Shown: positions 1-7,822, counted from the stretch's first letter. The stretch: DNA of 64,000 nucleotides from JADLHS01 sp964594985 (GCA_964594985.1 CAZQNQ010000024.1:1-64000); one strand, 5' to 3'. The notes: generated by a model not told the origin, from the letters alone. Program-made: numbers and translations.

Positions 1-56
1 CCCCCCGGCGGGCGAACGTGGGGTGACCTGATGGGCCCCATGGCGCGGATTCCCAG

Positions 57-1262
57 TCAGAGCGCCGGACTGTCCGCGGCCTCAGCGCAGCTGCGTGGGT
101 TCGGCGTCCCATTCACTAAGGGCTGCGATGTGGAGGCTCGCGATGGTTTGCGTCCAGTTAGGCGTCCGGGTTGACCCGCGCCAGGGTCAGAGTGTTTCGT
201 GGTCAGTTGGGTGACCAGCCGTTCGGGATCAAAGGCGGTGCCGGTGCGCAGCATGTAATAGACGGCCCGGGCCAGTTTGATGGCCAGCACGGTGTTGGCT
301 TTGAATTTGTTCCCGTTCATTTTGGCTTCCAAGCGTTGCGCCAGCGGCCCGATGACGAGGGGATCGCGCTTGGCGATGACGGCGGCTTCGCCGAAGGCCC
401 AGCGGAGATACGGGTTGCCGAGTTTGGCGCCGCGCAGGCCCTTGATCTTGCCGGCGGAAGCGACGGTGCCTTTGACGAGGCGACCGTAAGAGAGGAAATC
501 TTTGACGGTGGGAAAACGCGCGATGTCCCCGATCTCGTAGAGCAGCGTGGCGCCGAGGTGTTGGCCGATGCCGGGGATGGTTTGCAACAAGGCGTAATCG
601 CGCGCCGCCACCTTTTTGGTGAGCTGGTTGAGTTGGGTTTCCAGGGCGCGAATCTGCTCGTCAAAATGGCTGACGAGAGCGAGTTGATTTTGGAGGGCGA
701 ACTGATAGACGGGATCGGGTTCGCTGGTGGCGAGTTGCTTCACCCACGGCTCGCGATTGTTGCGGGTGGCCCCGGTGAGGGTGGGGCGGTTGTGGGCGAG
801 TTGATGGGACTGGAGGCGGGCGAGCAGATCGGCGCGTTGCCAGACGAAGTAAGTGCGTTGGCGCAGGAGCCCGCGCAGCGGCCGCAACGCGGCGGGATAC
901 ACGTAGCCGGGCGGGATCAGGTTGGTGCGCAGGAGCTGGGCGAGTTGTTCGGAATCAATGCGGTCGTTCTTGTTCTTGCCGCCATGAATGGCGCGCAGAT
1001 AGAGGGCGTGGGCCAGGACGAACTTGAGGTTGGCGGCGTGACAGGCATCGGCGAGCCAATACCAGCCGAACATGCACTCGCAGACGACGGTCAGGTCGTG
1101 GCGATACGGGGCGATGAGTTTGAGGAAGAAGTTGAAGTCGTTGTTCCGGATGTTGGTGTGGACGAGTTTTTTGCCGGAGCGATCCAGGACGCAGACATAC
1201 ATCTGGTGGGCGTGGAGATCGATTCCGCAGTTGAATTCCGTGGTGGAGGTATAATACTTCAT
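57..1262 (-). CDS. IS110-family transposase
   Basis: Transposase/recombinase of the IS110 type, 401 residues from the chosen start. The N-terminal RuvC-like DEDD domain is visible as GIDLH, then VVCECMFGWYW, then NDRIDSEQL. The C-terminal Transposase_20 domain carries LLQTIPGIGQHLG and an ASAGK stretch, which corresponds to the catalytic-serine region of this family. The reading frame extends 38 codons further upstream, but I start at the ATG of MKYYTS because an AAAGG ribosome-binding site lies about 7 bases before it. The last 40 or so residues are low-complexity and Pro/Ser-rich. No terminal inverted repeats are visible, as is normal for IS110, and the downstream end of the element is too close to the window edge to define. 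The long opposite-strand frame here is a shadow. Confidence 0.9.
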   Translation of the reverse strand: MKYYTSTTEFNCGIDLHAHQMYVCVLDRSGKKLVHTNIRNNDFNFFLKLIAPYRHDLTVVCECMFGWYWLADACHAANLKFVLAHALYLRAIHGGKNKNDRIDSEQLAQLLRTNLIPPGYVYPAALRPLRGLLRQRTYFVWQRADLLARLQSHQLAHNRPTLTGATRNNREPWVKQLATSEPDPVYQFALQNQLALVSHFDEQIRALETQLNQLTKKVAARDYALLQTIPGIGQHLGATLLYEIGDIARFPTVKDFLSYGRLVKGTVASAGKIKGLRGAKLGNPYLRWAFGEAAVIAKRDPLVIGPLAQRLEAKMNGNKFKANTVLAIKLARAVYYMLRTGTAFDPERLVTQLTTKHSDPGAGQPGRLTGRKPSRASTSQPLVNGTPNPRSCAEAADSPAL

Positions 1263-1385
1263 ACGAACCTTTCGAGATGGGGTCGCAAGACTCTGGGTTA
1301 ATAACGATGGGTTTCGCGGGGAAGTGCATGAACACTTCCTCGCCCATTTTTCGCCCGTGATGATAACACAAACCACCCAGGGCTT
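1263..1385 (-). ncRNA. candidate IS110 bridge RNA / 5' leader
   Basis: This is the non-coding leader directly upstream of the transposase on its own strand. IS110-group elements are known to encode a bridge RNA in the non-coding end 5' of the transposase. The sequence shows one clear hairpin (GAAGTG at 1321-1326 pairing with CACTTC at 1333-1338, extended by two pairs) and further G/C-rich stretches. I cannot identify the target-binding and donor-binding loops without the element ends, so this is a positional inference only. Confidence 0.25.
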
Positions 1386-1597
1386 AGCTGAGTGTCAAGG
1401 CGTTACAGCGAATCCGGTATGACGCCCCAGCGCCATCGGACGAAGCCGTTTCCGTTTCGTCACCAGAAAATTCTTGTCTAGGGCACGCGGCGAAACTATT
1501 TCTCTGCCCAGCCACCTGTGGCAGCGATGGCGGATCTCCCGATCCGTAGCTGCAAACACCAAACAACCTCGTCGTCGGTCCGAGTTGACGACCGGCA
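1380..1597 (+). promoter_or_regulatory. probable cobalamin (B12) riboswitch, 5' side possibly disrupted
   Basis: The leader of the HupE/TonB-receptor gene resembles a cobalamin riboswitch at two separate places. Bases 1408-1433 read GCGAATCCGG-TATGACGCC-CCAGCG, closely matching the core of the E. coli btuB leader (GCGAATCTGG, then CTGACGCGCAGCGG). Bases 1580-1596 read CCGAGTTGACGACCGGC, close to the 3' consensus box (CCGAGTCAGGAGACCGGC). An AAGGC (1398-1402) sits where the AGGGA box is expected. The spacing (about 215 bases overall, ending 40 bases before the ATG) fits the class. I see no clear 5' GCCGGTC partner for the closing stem; the adjoining sequence may belong to the IS110 element. 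The downstream permease/TonB-receptor/TonB set agrees with B12 or cobalt control. The remaining bases up to the ATG hold nothing else I recognise. Confidence 0.5.
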
Positions 1598-1637
1598 TTG
1601 TCGCAAGACAAACCAAAACGAAAGGTTCAGGTCCGTT

Positions 1638-4427
1638 ATGGCTAAATACTCAGTGAAATTGTTTCTCACAGGCATCGCCCTGCTTTCCACTCCGCTCCTG
1701 GCGCAAGCGCATCCCGGCCCCGGCAGCGGCGGACTCGCATCCGGCTTCACGCATCCGCTGCTCGGCTGGGATCATCTCTTGGTGATGCTGGCGGTCGGGA
1801 TCTGGGCGGCGCAAAAGTTCGGCGCGGCGTGCTGGCAGATTCCGGCGGCGTTCGTCAGCGCGATGGTGCTGGGCGGCATCGCGGGCGCGCTCGGCTTCAA
1901 TGTGCCCGGCGTGGAATTCCTCATCATGCTCTCCGTGCCGGTCATCGGATGGATTCTGATCGAACGGGTGAAGTTGAAAAACTCCACGAGCGCCGCGCTC
2001 GCAGCATTCTTCGCCTTCTTCCACGGCCTGGCGCACGGCGCGGAAATGCCCGCCTCGGCCAGCGCGGTTTCGTTCGTCATCGGTTTTGCCGGGGCGACGG
2101 TGCTGTTGCAAGGGTTGGGATTCATGCTCGCGCGGGTGGCGGTGGCCTGGTTCGCCCTGGCAAGCGGAGGAAAAGTTTTCGCGCATGGTGAAACTAATAG
2201 TTTGCCTGTCGTCGCAACTTCCGAACCCGGAGCAGGGATGCTCCGTGAACCCGCGGGCAAGGATGCCCGCGCTACACTGCCTGCGCTGTTCGCCGTAGCG
2301 CAGGCATCCGTGCCTGCGGGTTCTGGCGGCATCCTGCCGCCAGTTTCTAATCCGCAAACCAACGCGCCTTCATCGGACCCCGAGGGTGTCGCTGCCACAC
2401 GCTTGAGTGAAATCGTCGTGGAAGGTCGCGCCGATAGTTTGATCGGCATCGCGGATTCGGCGACACAAGGCACGGTCGGCGCGGCGCAATTAGCCGAGCG
2501 CCCGACGCTCCGCCCCGGCGAAGTGTTGGAGACGGTGCCCGGCGTCATCATCACGCAACACGCGGGCGGCGGCAAAGCGAACCAGTATTTTCTGCGCGGC
2601 TTCAATCTCGATCACGGCACGGACTTCGCCACCTTCCTCGACGACATGCCGCTGAATCTCCCGACGCATGGCCACGGCCAGGGTTACTCGGACATGAACA
2701 TCGTCATCCCCGAACTCGTGCAGCGCGTGAATTATCAGAAGGGCGTTTATTACGTGGAGAACGGCGACTTCTCCTCGGCAGGCGCGGCGCATCTGGAGTT
2801 TTTCAAGGTGTTGCCCCAAAGCATCGCCACCATCGAAGGCGGCATGTTTAACTACGGGCGCGTGATGTTTGCGGCGTCGCCGAAGGTCGGCGCGGGCCAT
2901 CTGCTTTACGCGGGTGAATATCTCCACAACGACGGTCCGTGGGACAAGCCGGACAATTACAATAAGTTCAACGGCCAGCTTACTTACAGCGAAGGCGACG
3001 AGGCGAACGGTTTCAGCCTAACCGCCCGCGCTTATTACGGCGTATGGGATTCGAGCGATCAAGTCGCCGAAAGCGCCGTGGCGAACGGTTTGATTTCCCG
3101 CTTCGGCTCGCTCGACAGCACGACGGGCGGCGATTCGCAGCGTTACAGCCTGCAAGGCGAATGGCATCGCGCCGACGGCGAATCCGCCACCAAGGTGATG
3201 GCTTACACGTTCTATTACGACATGGATCTGTTCAGCGACTTCACCTATTTCCTGACGGACAACGCGCTGGGGGATCAATTTGAGCAGGCGGACCGCCGTT
3301 GGACTTCGGGCCTGGACGCGCGGCACACGCTCTTCGGCCAACTGGGCGAACGCGAGATGGAAAACATCTTCGGCACGCAGGTGCGAAATGATGTGATCCG
3401 CAACGGGCTTTATCAGACGCAAGGGCGCGTCCGCGTGGACAAGTTCGATGTTATCAACGCCCGACCGCTCTCCGCAGTGACGCGACAGGACGACATTGTG
3501 CAAACCAGTCTTGGCGCGTTCTGGGAGAACAAAATCCAGTGGGCGGAAAAAGTCCGCAGCACGGTCGGCTTGCGCGGCGACGTGTATCGCTACGACGTGG
3601 ACAGCACGCTCGCGGCGAACTCCGACACGCGTTACGATGGCATCGCCAGCCCGAAGGCGACGCTGGTGTTCGGCCCGTGGGCGAAAACGGAGGTTTACGT
3701 GCAAGGCGGCCTCGGCTTCCACAGCAACGACGGCCGCGGCGCGACGACGACGATTGATCCGGTGGATGGTGCGACGCCCGTGCAACGCGCTGATCCGCTG
3801 GTGCAGACGTATGGCGCGGAAGTCGGCATCCGCACGTTGGCGGTGGATGGCCTGCAAAGCACGCTGTCAGTCTGGTGGCTGGATATTGATTCAGAATTGC
3901 TCTTCGTCGGCGACGCTGGCTCGACCGAAGCCAGCCGCCCGAGCCGCCGCTATGGCGTCGAGTGGGCGAACTTTTACAACCTCACGAAAAATTGGACGCT
4001 TGATGCGGACTTCTCGTTCTCGCACACGGAGTTCCGTGACAATCCGATTGATCCGGGCACAGGGCTGCCGGTGGGGCAACATATCCCCGGCTCGATTGAG
4101 AGCGTTGTGTCCGCCGGCATCACGTATCGCGCCGACAACGGATTTTTTGGCAGTGTGCGGTTGCGTTACTTTGGCCCGCGCCCGTTGATCGAAGACAACA
4201 GCGTGCGCTCGTCCGAAACCATCATGGTGAATGCGCAAGTCGGTTATCACTTCAACCAGACCTGGACCGCGACGGTGGAGGTGCTGAACCTGCTTGACCG
4301 CAAAGATCACGACATTGATTACTACTACGAATCACAAACCACGCCCGCCGGAACACCGAACGAGGAAATCCACTTCCATCCGGTCGAGCCGATCCAGGTA
4401 CGTGCGGCGTTGACCGCGAGGTTTTGA
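1638..4427 (+). CDS. HupE/UreJ permease fused in frame to a TonB-dependent receptor
   Basis: One frame of 929 residues. Residues 1-23 look like a signal peptide. Residues about 25-183 are a HupE/UreJ-type nickel/cobalt permease with the hallmark HPLLGWDHLL, later FFHGLAHGAEMP, and several hydrophobic segments. Residues about 200-235 are a low-complexity linker encoded by a palindromic repeat. From about residue 255 there is a TonB receptor: a plug domain (LRPGEVLETVPGVIITQ, YFLRGFNLDHGTDF), then an outer-membrane barrel ending in the expected terminal Phe (ALTARF). An inner-membrane permease cannot simply be continuous with an outer-membrane barrel. Two escapes are visible: an internal ATG at 2124 with AAGGG at 2110-2114, and a signal-peptidase-like site (GGKVFA/HG) after the last permease helix. 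The start at 1638 was chosen because it gives the signal peptide. Likely substrate is cobalt, nickel or a corrinoid (inference from the riboswitch and HupE). Confidence 0.85.
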   Translation: MAKYSVKLFLTGIALLSTPLLAQAHPGPGSGGLASGFTHPLLGWDHLLVMLAVGIWAAQKFGAACWQIPAAFVSAMVLGGIAGALGFNVPGVEFLIMLSVPVIGWILIERVKLKNSTSAALAAFFAFFHGLAHGAEMPASASAVSFVIGFAGATVLLQGLGFMLARVAVAWFALASGGKVFAHGETNSLPVVATSEPGAGMLREPAGKDARATLPALFAVAQASVPAGSGGILPPVSNPQTNAPSSDPEGVAATRLSEIVVEGRADSLIGIADSATQGTVGAAQLAERPTLRPGEVLETVPGVIITQHAGGGKANQYFLRGFNLDHGTDFATFLDDMPLNLPTHGHGQGYSDMNIVIPELVQRVNYQKGVYYVENGDFSSAGAAHLEFFKVLPQSIATIEGGMFNYGRVMFAASPKVGAGHLLYAGEYLHNDGPWDKPDNYNKFNGQLTYSEGDEANGFSLTARAYYGVWDSSDQVAESAVANGLISRFGSLDSTTGGDSQRYSLQGEWHRADGESATKVMAYTFYYDMDLFSDFTYFLTDNALGDQFEQADRRWTSGLDARHTLFGQLGEREMENIFGTQVRNDVIRNGLYQTQGRVRVDKFDVINARPLSAVTRQDDIVQTSLGAFWENKIQWAEKVRSTVGLRGDVYRYDVDSTLAANSDTRYDGIASPKATLVFGPWAKTEVYVQGGLGFHSNDGRGATTTIDPVDGATPVQRADPLVQTYGAEVGIRTLAVDGLQSTLSVWWLDIDSELLFVGDAGSTEASRPSRRYGVEWANFYNLTKNWTLDADFSFSHTEFRDNPIDPGTGLPVGQHIPGSIESVVSAGITYRADNGFFGSVRLRYFGPRPLIEDNSVRSSETIMVNAQVGYHFNQTWTATVEVLNLLDRKDHDIDYYYESQTTPAGTPNEEIHFHPVEPIQVRAALTARF
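2229..2343. repeat. palindromic repeat inserted inside the coding frame (linker of the fusion)
   Basis: Four short hairpins in a row: GAGCA-GGGA-TGCTC, GCGGGCAA-GGA-TGCCCGC, GCAGGCATCCGTGCCTGC and CTGGCGGCATCCTGCCGCCAG. Each is built round a GGATG/CATCC core. The block lies in the linker between the permease and receptor parts of the preceding gene, keeps the frame open, and encodes a Gly/Ala/Pro-rich stretch with no domain character. It resembles the intergenic composite palindrome at 45940-46049 in layout. Confidence 0.7.
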
Positions 4428-4436
4428 TTCAAGGGG

Positions 4437-4506
4437 GCGCGGCTGTGTCGCAGACCAGCCGCAGCGATGTTCGCACTGCTGCGGCTGGTCTGCGACACAG
4501 CCGCGC
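4437..4506. repeat. perfect 29-bp inverted repeat, possible terminator
   Basis: Arms 4437-4465 and 4478-4506 are exact reverse complements over 29 bases with a 12-base loop. The hairpin begins 9 bases after the receptor stop codon and ends 50 bases before tonB. There is no T-run after it, so it is not a textbook intrinsic terminator. It may be a mobile palindrome or an mRNA-stabilising/attenuating hairpin between the receptor and tonB. Confidence 0.85.
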
Positions 4507-4556
4507 TCCAAGCGTTTGATTGACGCCGCGAAAACTCGGGGCAATCTAAAAACATT

Positions 4557-5285
4557 GTGAGTCTCGGCCCGCTCAAGTTCAGCCTCGGCATTTCGGTGCT
4601 GGTGCATGGCATCGCCATCGGTGGCGCGATGTGGTGGGGGAAATTCCATCGCACCGCACCGGTCGTGGTGGTTGGAAATGCGACGACGCTGGAATTGATC
4701 GCCGCGCCGGCGAGTGCGCTGGCGCACCCGGTCGCAGCGGTGGTCGCGACGGCACTGCCCGTTCCTGCTCCGCCACCGCCGGAGTCAATCACGCCAGCAA
4801 ACGTGCTCCCACCCCTTGCGGTTGCAGAAGCGATTTTTCCCATGCCCGCGCCACCGGTTACAGCGGTATCCGAACCCATTTCCGTTGCCACACCAGCCGT
4901 TCCCTTGACCGTGACCGCCGTGAACAATCCAACCGCCACCACGACTACAGGCGACAACAGCTCGCCCATGCCAGGGAAAGATTTCACCTCGGCAACCGGC
5001 AGCCCGACCGCCACCGCAAAACCGGATTACTTGAAAAATCCCGAGCCGGAATACCCGCTCGCGGCGCGACGGCGCGGGCAGCAAGGGGTGGTCATCTTGA
5101 ATGTCACCGTCAGCCCGCTTGGTCATGCCAAAGAAGTTTCGATCAAGGAATCATCGGGCTATGAGTTGTTGGATCAGGCCGCGCTCCGGGCGGTGAAAAC
5201 GTGGGAGTTTGAACCGGCGCGGATTGGCTCAATCGGCGTGGAGTCCCGGATCGAAGTGCCGGTCCGGTTCAAACTGGCGAATTGA
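4557..5285 (+). CDS. tonB: TonB-family energy transducer
   Basis: 242-residue TonB homologue that would couple the proton-motive force to the outer-membrane receptor encoded just upstream. An N-terminal membrane anchor (LGISVLVHGIAIGGAMWW) is followed by a long Pro/Ala/Thr-rich periplasmic spacer. The C-terminal TonB domain is at about residues 155-242 (PEPEYPLAARRRGQQG, then SSGYELLDQAALRAVKTWEF). The start is a GTG; a weak GGGG lies upstream. It follows the receptor gene on the same strand with the large hairpin between them, so it is probably co-expressed with it. No exbB/exbD is in the window, so those must be supplied from elsewhere. Confidence 0.88.
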   Translation: MSLGPLKFSLGISVLVHGIAIGGAMWWGKFHRTAPVVVVGNATTLELIAAPASALAHPVAAVVATALPVPAPPPPESITPANVLPPLAVAEAIFPMPAPPVTAVSEPISVATPAVPLTVTAVNNPTATTTTGDNSSPMPGKDFTSATGSPTATAKPDYLKNPEPEYPLAARRRGQQGVVILNVTVSPLGHAKEVSIKESSGYELLDQAALRAVKTWEFEPARIGSIGVESRIEVPVRFKLAN

Positions 5286-5335
5286 TTCCAGCAGCCACCG
5301 CCATATCGGTTGATTATGTCTTTGCAAATCTTGAC

Positions 5336-5749
5336 ATGGCCGCACTGCTGTTGCCTAATGATGCCACTGTGGTGAAAAAGTTCGGCCATCTCTTCCTGAT
5401 CCTCGCGCTGCTCGGCGCGACGGGCGGACATTGGGCCGTGTTGCAGACCATCGCGTGGGCCGACATGCTCGCCACGAATCTCCAAACGGAATCCGTCAGT
5501 GATGCGATCACCAAGACGTTCGACGGCGCGCATCCCTGCAAGCTGTGCAAACAGATTTCCGCCGGCAAAAAGGAAGAGAAGAAGTCCGAACTGCCCTTCC
5601 AACTCAAGAAGCTGGAGTTTGTTTCCGTGCGTCCGTCGTGGCTCGTTCTAGCGCCGCAAGATTTTCATACCGTGCCGGAATCCGCTTTCACCTTTGAAAG
5701 CCTTCCGCATCGCCCTTCCGTTCCTCCGCCCCGTTCTTTCGCCGCCTGA
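5336..5749 (+). CDS. small exported protein with HPCxLC motif
   Basis: 137 residues from the ATG. Two in-frame GTG codons at 5369 and 5372 are equally possible starts and would put a hydrophobic segment (GHLFLILALLGATGG) right at the N terminus. The only recognisable motif is HPCKLCKQI, a Cys-x-x-Cys pair flanked by Lys, followed by a Lys-rich stretch. The overall plan (N-terminal hydrophobic helix, HPCxLC, short tail) resembles DUF2946-like proteins that accompany metal or TonB-receptor genes, but I cannot assign it to a family with certainty. It follows tonB by 50 bases and probably belongs to the same uptake operon. A thiol metal-binding or redox role is only an inference. Confidence 0.55.
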   Translation: MAALLLPNDATVVKKFGHLFLILALLGATGGHWAVLQTIAWADMLATNLQTESVSDAITKTFDGAHPCKLCKQISAGKKEEKKSELPFQLKKLEFVSVRPSWLVLAPQDFHTVPESAFTFESLPHRPSVPPPRSFAA

Positions 5750-5844
5750 CCTCGTGTCGTTTCGTTGTACCGTGGCCGGATTCTGTCCGGCGGGCGGTGA
5801 GTTTCCCTGAATTGTTGGCGTCCATTGGGACGCAAAGCCTGTGC

Positions 5845-6486
5845 ATGAATGCGCAGATGAAAAGCAAAGCCTTTACGTTGATCGAGCTGCTGGTGGTCAT
5901 CGCCATCATTGCGATTCTGGCGGCGTTGTTGTTGCCGGCCCTGAGCCGCGCCAAGCAACGCGCCTGGGGCACGGCGTGTCTCAGTCAAGTGAAGCAGATC
6001 GGTCTGGCGAGCCGCATGTATGCGGACGACAACGCCGATGCCTTGCCGCGCTCGGCGCATGAGGGAGCATCGTGGGTGTCAACCTTGCAGCCGTATTGTG
6101 CCGGAACGAATCTGTGGCGTTGTCCCCGCGACGCACAACTGACGCGGCGTTACAGTTTCGCACTGAACGACTATCTGCTGCCGTTCACCACTGCGAGCGA
6201 GACTGATTATTCCAAGACCACGCAAGTTCCCACGCCCACCGACACCTTCTGGCTCGGTGAGTGCGAAAACAAATATATCAACAGCGACCATTTCCACCTC
6301 AGTCCGGCCAACGATGGCAATTACACGGTGGCGAATTTCGCCGGGCAGATCGCCACCACCCGGCATCTGGCCGGGGCGAACTACCTTTTTGTGGATGGTC
6401 ACGCCCAATTCCTTAAGTGGAGCTTTGTCCAAATTGAATTAACCCGGACCGGTTCGCGTTTTGTGAATCCCGCCGGCACGCCTTAA
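5845..6486 (+). CDS. prepilin-type (type II secretion pseudopilin-like) protein
   Basis: 213 residues. The N terminus (KAFTLIELLVVIAIIAILAA, about residues 8-27) is a class III prepilin leader and helix; cleavage would be before Phe. It continues with LLPALSRAKQRAWG, a Cys and QVKQIGLASRMYADD, the standard start of the verrucomicrobial/planctomycete pseudopilin-like family. The C-terminal part contains the conserved YLFVDGHAQFLKW box seen in these proteins. An in-frame GTG at 5797 would lengthen it; I prefer the ATG near the leader. Function of individual members is unknown; they probably assemble into or use a type II secretion or pilus-like machine. It lies upstream of a secreted protein. 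Confidence 0.85.
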   Translation: MNAQMKSKAFTLIELLVVIAIIAILAALLLPALSRAKQRAWGTACLSQVKQIGLASRMYADDNADALPRSAHEGASWVSTLQPYCAGTNLWRCPRDAQLTRRYSFALNDYLLPFTTASETDYSKTTQVPTPTDTFWLGECENKYINSDHFHLSPANDGNYTVANFAGQIATTRHLAGANYLFVDGHAQFLKWSFVQIELTRTGSRFVNPAGTP

Positions 6487-6509
6487 CCCTTTGCTTCCAG
6501 CCATAAGAA

Positions 6510-7322
6510 ATGAAAAAAATTCTCGCCGGTTTGTCCCTGTTCGTTTCCGTTTCCATCAATGCCCAAGACCACAGCCACCTGAACATCGGCGCGGCCGGGG
6601 TGGCGCAGAATGATCCGCTCATCTTTGCCAACCGTGATGTTTTTGAAACCGCGGCGGATTATGTGAAGACCTTGACCTTCACGAACGGCGGCCCGTACGC
6701 CGGATATTATCAGGGCAACATCACGTTGACCGGCCTCGCCGTCACCGAAGCGCACGCCGGCCCGGAAGATTTTGCCGCCGCGCCCGGCACGCAAATCCAC
6801 GCGCAACTCGTCGCCGTGACCGGCCCGGCGGGTGGCGTGTTTTCGTTCTGGGAAGCCGGCGCAATAAGTCCGACCATCAGCCTTACCAGTGGCACGACGG
6901 GCACGAACACCTTCCGTATCAGCGAAAACGATGGTTCGCCGGGCAGCGATCCGTATGGACATATCCACGGACGCCGTTTCACCGCCACCAAACCGGGCAT
7001 TTACACCGTGAGCTTTCGCGCCTTCGATTTTTCCACGAACGGCGTGGGTGGAGGGCCGATTCACACGCCATCGAGCGTGGTGCAGATTTATTTCCAGGCG
7101 GGCGTGAATCTCAAGGCCATCGAGCCGGACGTGGATCGCACGCGTGTCACTTTCTCCGCGCCCATCGGCAAAAGCTGGGTGGTGGAAGCCAGCGACAGCG
7201 TGGCGACCAACGCCATCTGGAGCGCCATCAGCGCACCCGTTGTCGGCGATGATTACTTCCACGAAATCACGGACGAAACGCCCGTGGCAGGAAAGCGGTT
7301 TTACCGCACCCGTGGTTTCTGA
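6510..7322 (+). CDS. secreted His-rich protein, choice-of-anchor M type
   Basis: 270 residues with a signal peptide (MKKILAGLSLFVSVSINA). The mature protein begins DHSHLNIGA and shows repeated His-containing spots (EAHAGPED, HIHGRRF, PIHTPSS) plus TFTNGGPYAG, resembling surface-anchored domains that accompany metal ABC transporters in actinobacteria (choice-of-anchor M group). The last 60 residues form the C-terminal tail module seen in other secreted proteins of this window, ending KRFYRTRGF. It begins 24 bases after the prepilin-like gene, so the two are probably co-transcribed. Metal capture is plausible from the His motifs and neighbours, but is inference. Confidence 0.65.
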   Translation: MKKILAGLSLFVSVSINAQDHSHLNIGAAGVAQNDPLIFANRDVFETAADYVKTLTFTNGGPYAGYYQGNITLTGLAVTEAHAGPEDFAAAPGTQIHAQLVAVTGPAGGVFSFWEAGAISPTISLTSGTTGTNTFRISENDGSPGSDPYGHIHGRRFTATKPGIYTVSFRAFDFSTNGVGGGPIHTPSSVVQIYFQAGVNLKAIEPDVDRTRVTFSAPIGKSWVVEASDSVATNAIWSAISAPVVGDDYFHEITDETPVAGKRFYRTRGF

Positions 7323-7362
7323 AGTGCCGCAGTCCGGGTTGCAGCGGCTGTGGGGTGTGATT

Positions 7363-7460
7363 GAAACTGCCGCGCCCGCCGCGGTTCTTAATCTCCAGGC
7401 CCGGGAGATTAAGATTAAGAAAAAGATTAAGAGTAAGAACATAAATTGCGCGGCAGTTTC
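7363..7460. repeat. nested inverted repeat in the intergenic space
   Basis: Outer arms GAAACTGCCGCG (7363-7374) and CGCGGCAGTTTC (7449-7460) are exact reverse complements. Inside them TTAATCTCC pairs with GGAGATTAA, and there are three copies of GATTAAG. The element fills most of the 173-base gap between the His-rich secreted protein and the HMA protein. It may be a mobile palindrome, or a transcription boundary between the two gene groups. Confidence 0.7.
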
Positions 7461-7495
7461 AGACCGCGACTCGGACTGGCGGAGTGAGCCATTCC

Positions 7496-7822
7496 ATGAC
7501 AACATCAACCAGTCTGAATATGAAACTGAAACTAGTCACGATCACAGCGCTCGCGAGTGCGGCGCTGACAACCTTGGCGGCGGATAAACCCGCGCTCACC
7601 GCAAACGCCACCAATCAATTCGCCATCACCGGCATGCATTGCGACGGTTGCGCGGGCGGGCTTACGGCGGAATTGAAGGCGACGCGCGGCGTCGTCAGCG
7701 CGCAAGTGACGTTCTCGAACAAGCTGGCCGTGGTGACGATTGACACCAACAAAGTCAGCGCCGCGCAGTTGACCAAGGTCATCAAGGAGGCGGGCTTTGC
7801 GGCCAAGGAAGTCAAACCGTGA
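7496..7822 (+). CDS. exported heavy-metal-associated (HMA) domain protein
   Basis: 108 residues: a signal peptide (KLVTITALASAALTTLA) followed by a single HMA/MerP-like domain with the metal site GMHCDGCAGGL (Cys-x-x-Cys), the usual beta-alpha-beta spacing and an ending KEAGFAAKEV. The fold binds Cu(I) or similar soft metals and hands them on. I start at the ATG at 7496 because GGAG lies 11 bases before it; an ATG at 7520 would also give a good signal peptide. The next gene starts inside its stop codon, so it is translationally coupled to the SCO1 gene, which points to copper delivery in the periplasm. Confidence 0.85.
   Translation: MTTSTSLNMKLKLVTITALASAALTTLAADKPALTANATNQFAITGMHCDGCAGGLTAELKATRGVVSAQVTFSNKLAVVTIDTNKVSAAQLTKVIKEAGFAAKEVKP

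Noticed and set aside
171..1301. 376-codon plus-strand open frame opposite the transposase
   Set aside because: The minus strand gives a clear IS110 transposase with all motifs; the plus frame is a compositional shadow with no domain features.
5331..5361. TTGACA followed by TAATGA as a promoter for the HPCxLC gene
   Set aside because: The spacer is 19 bases and the boxes lie at the proposed start codon; too weak to list as a promoter.
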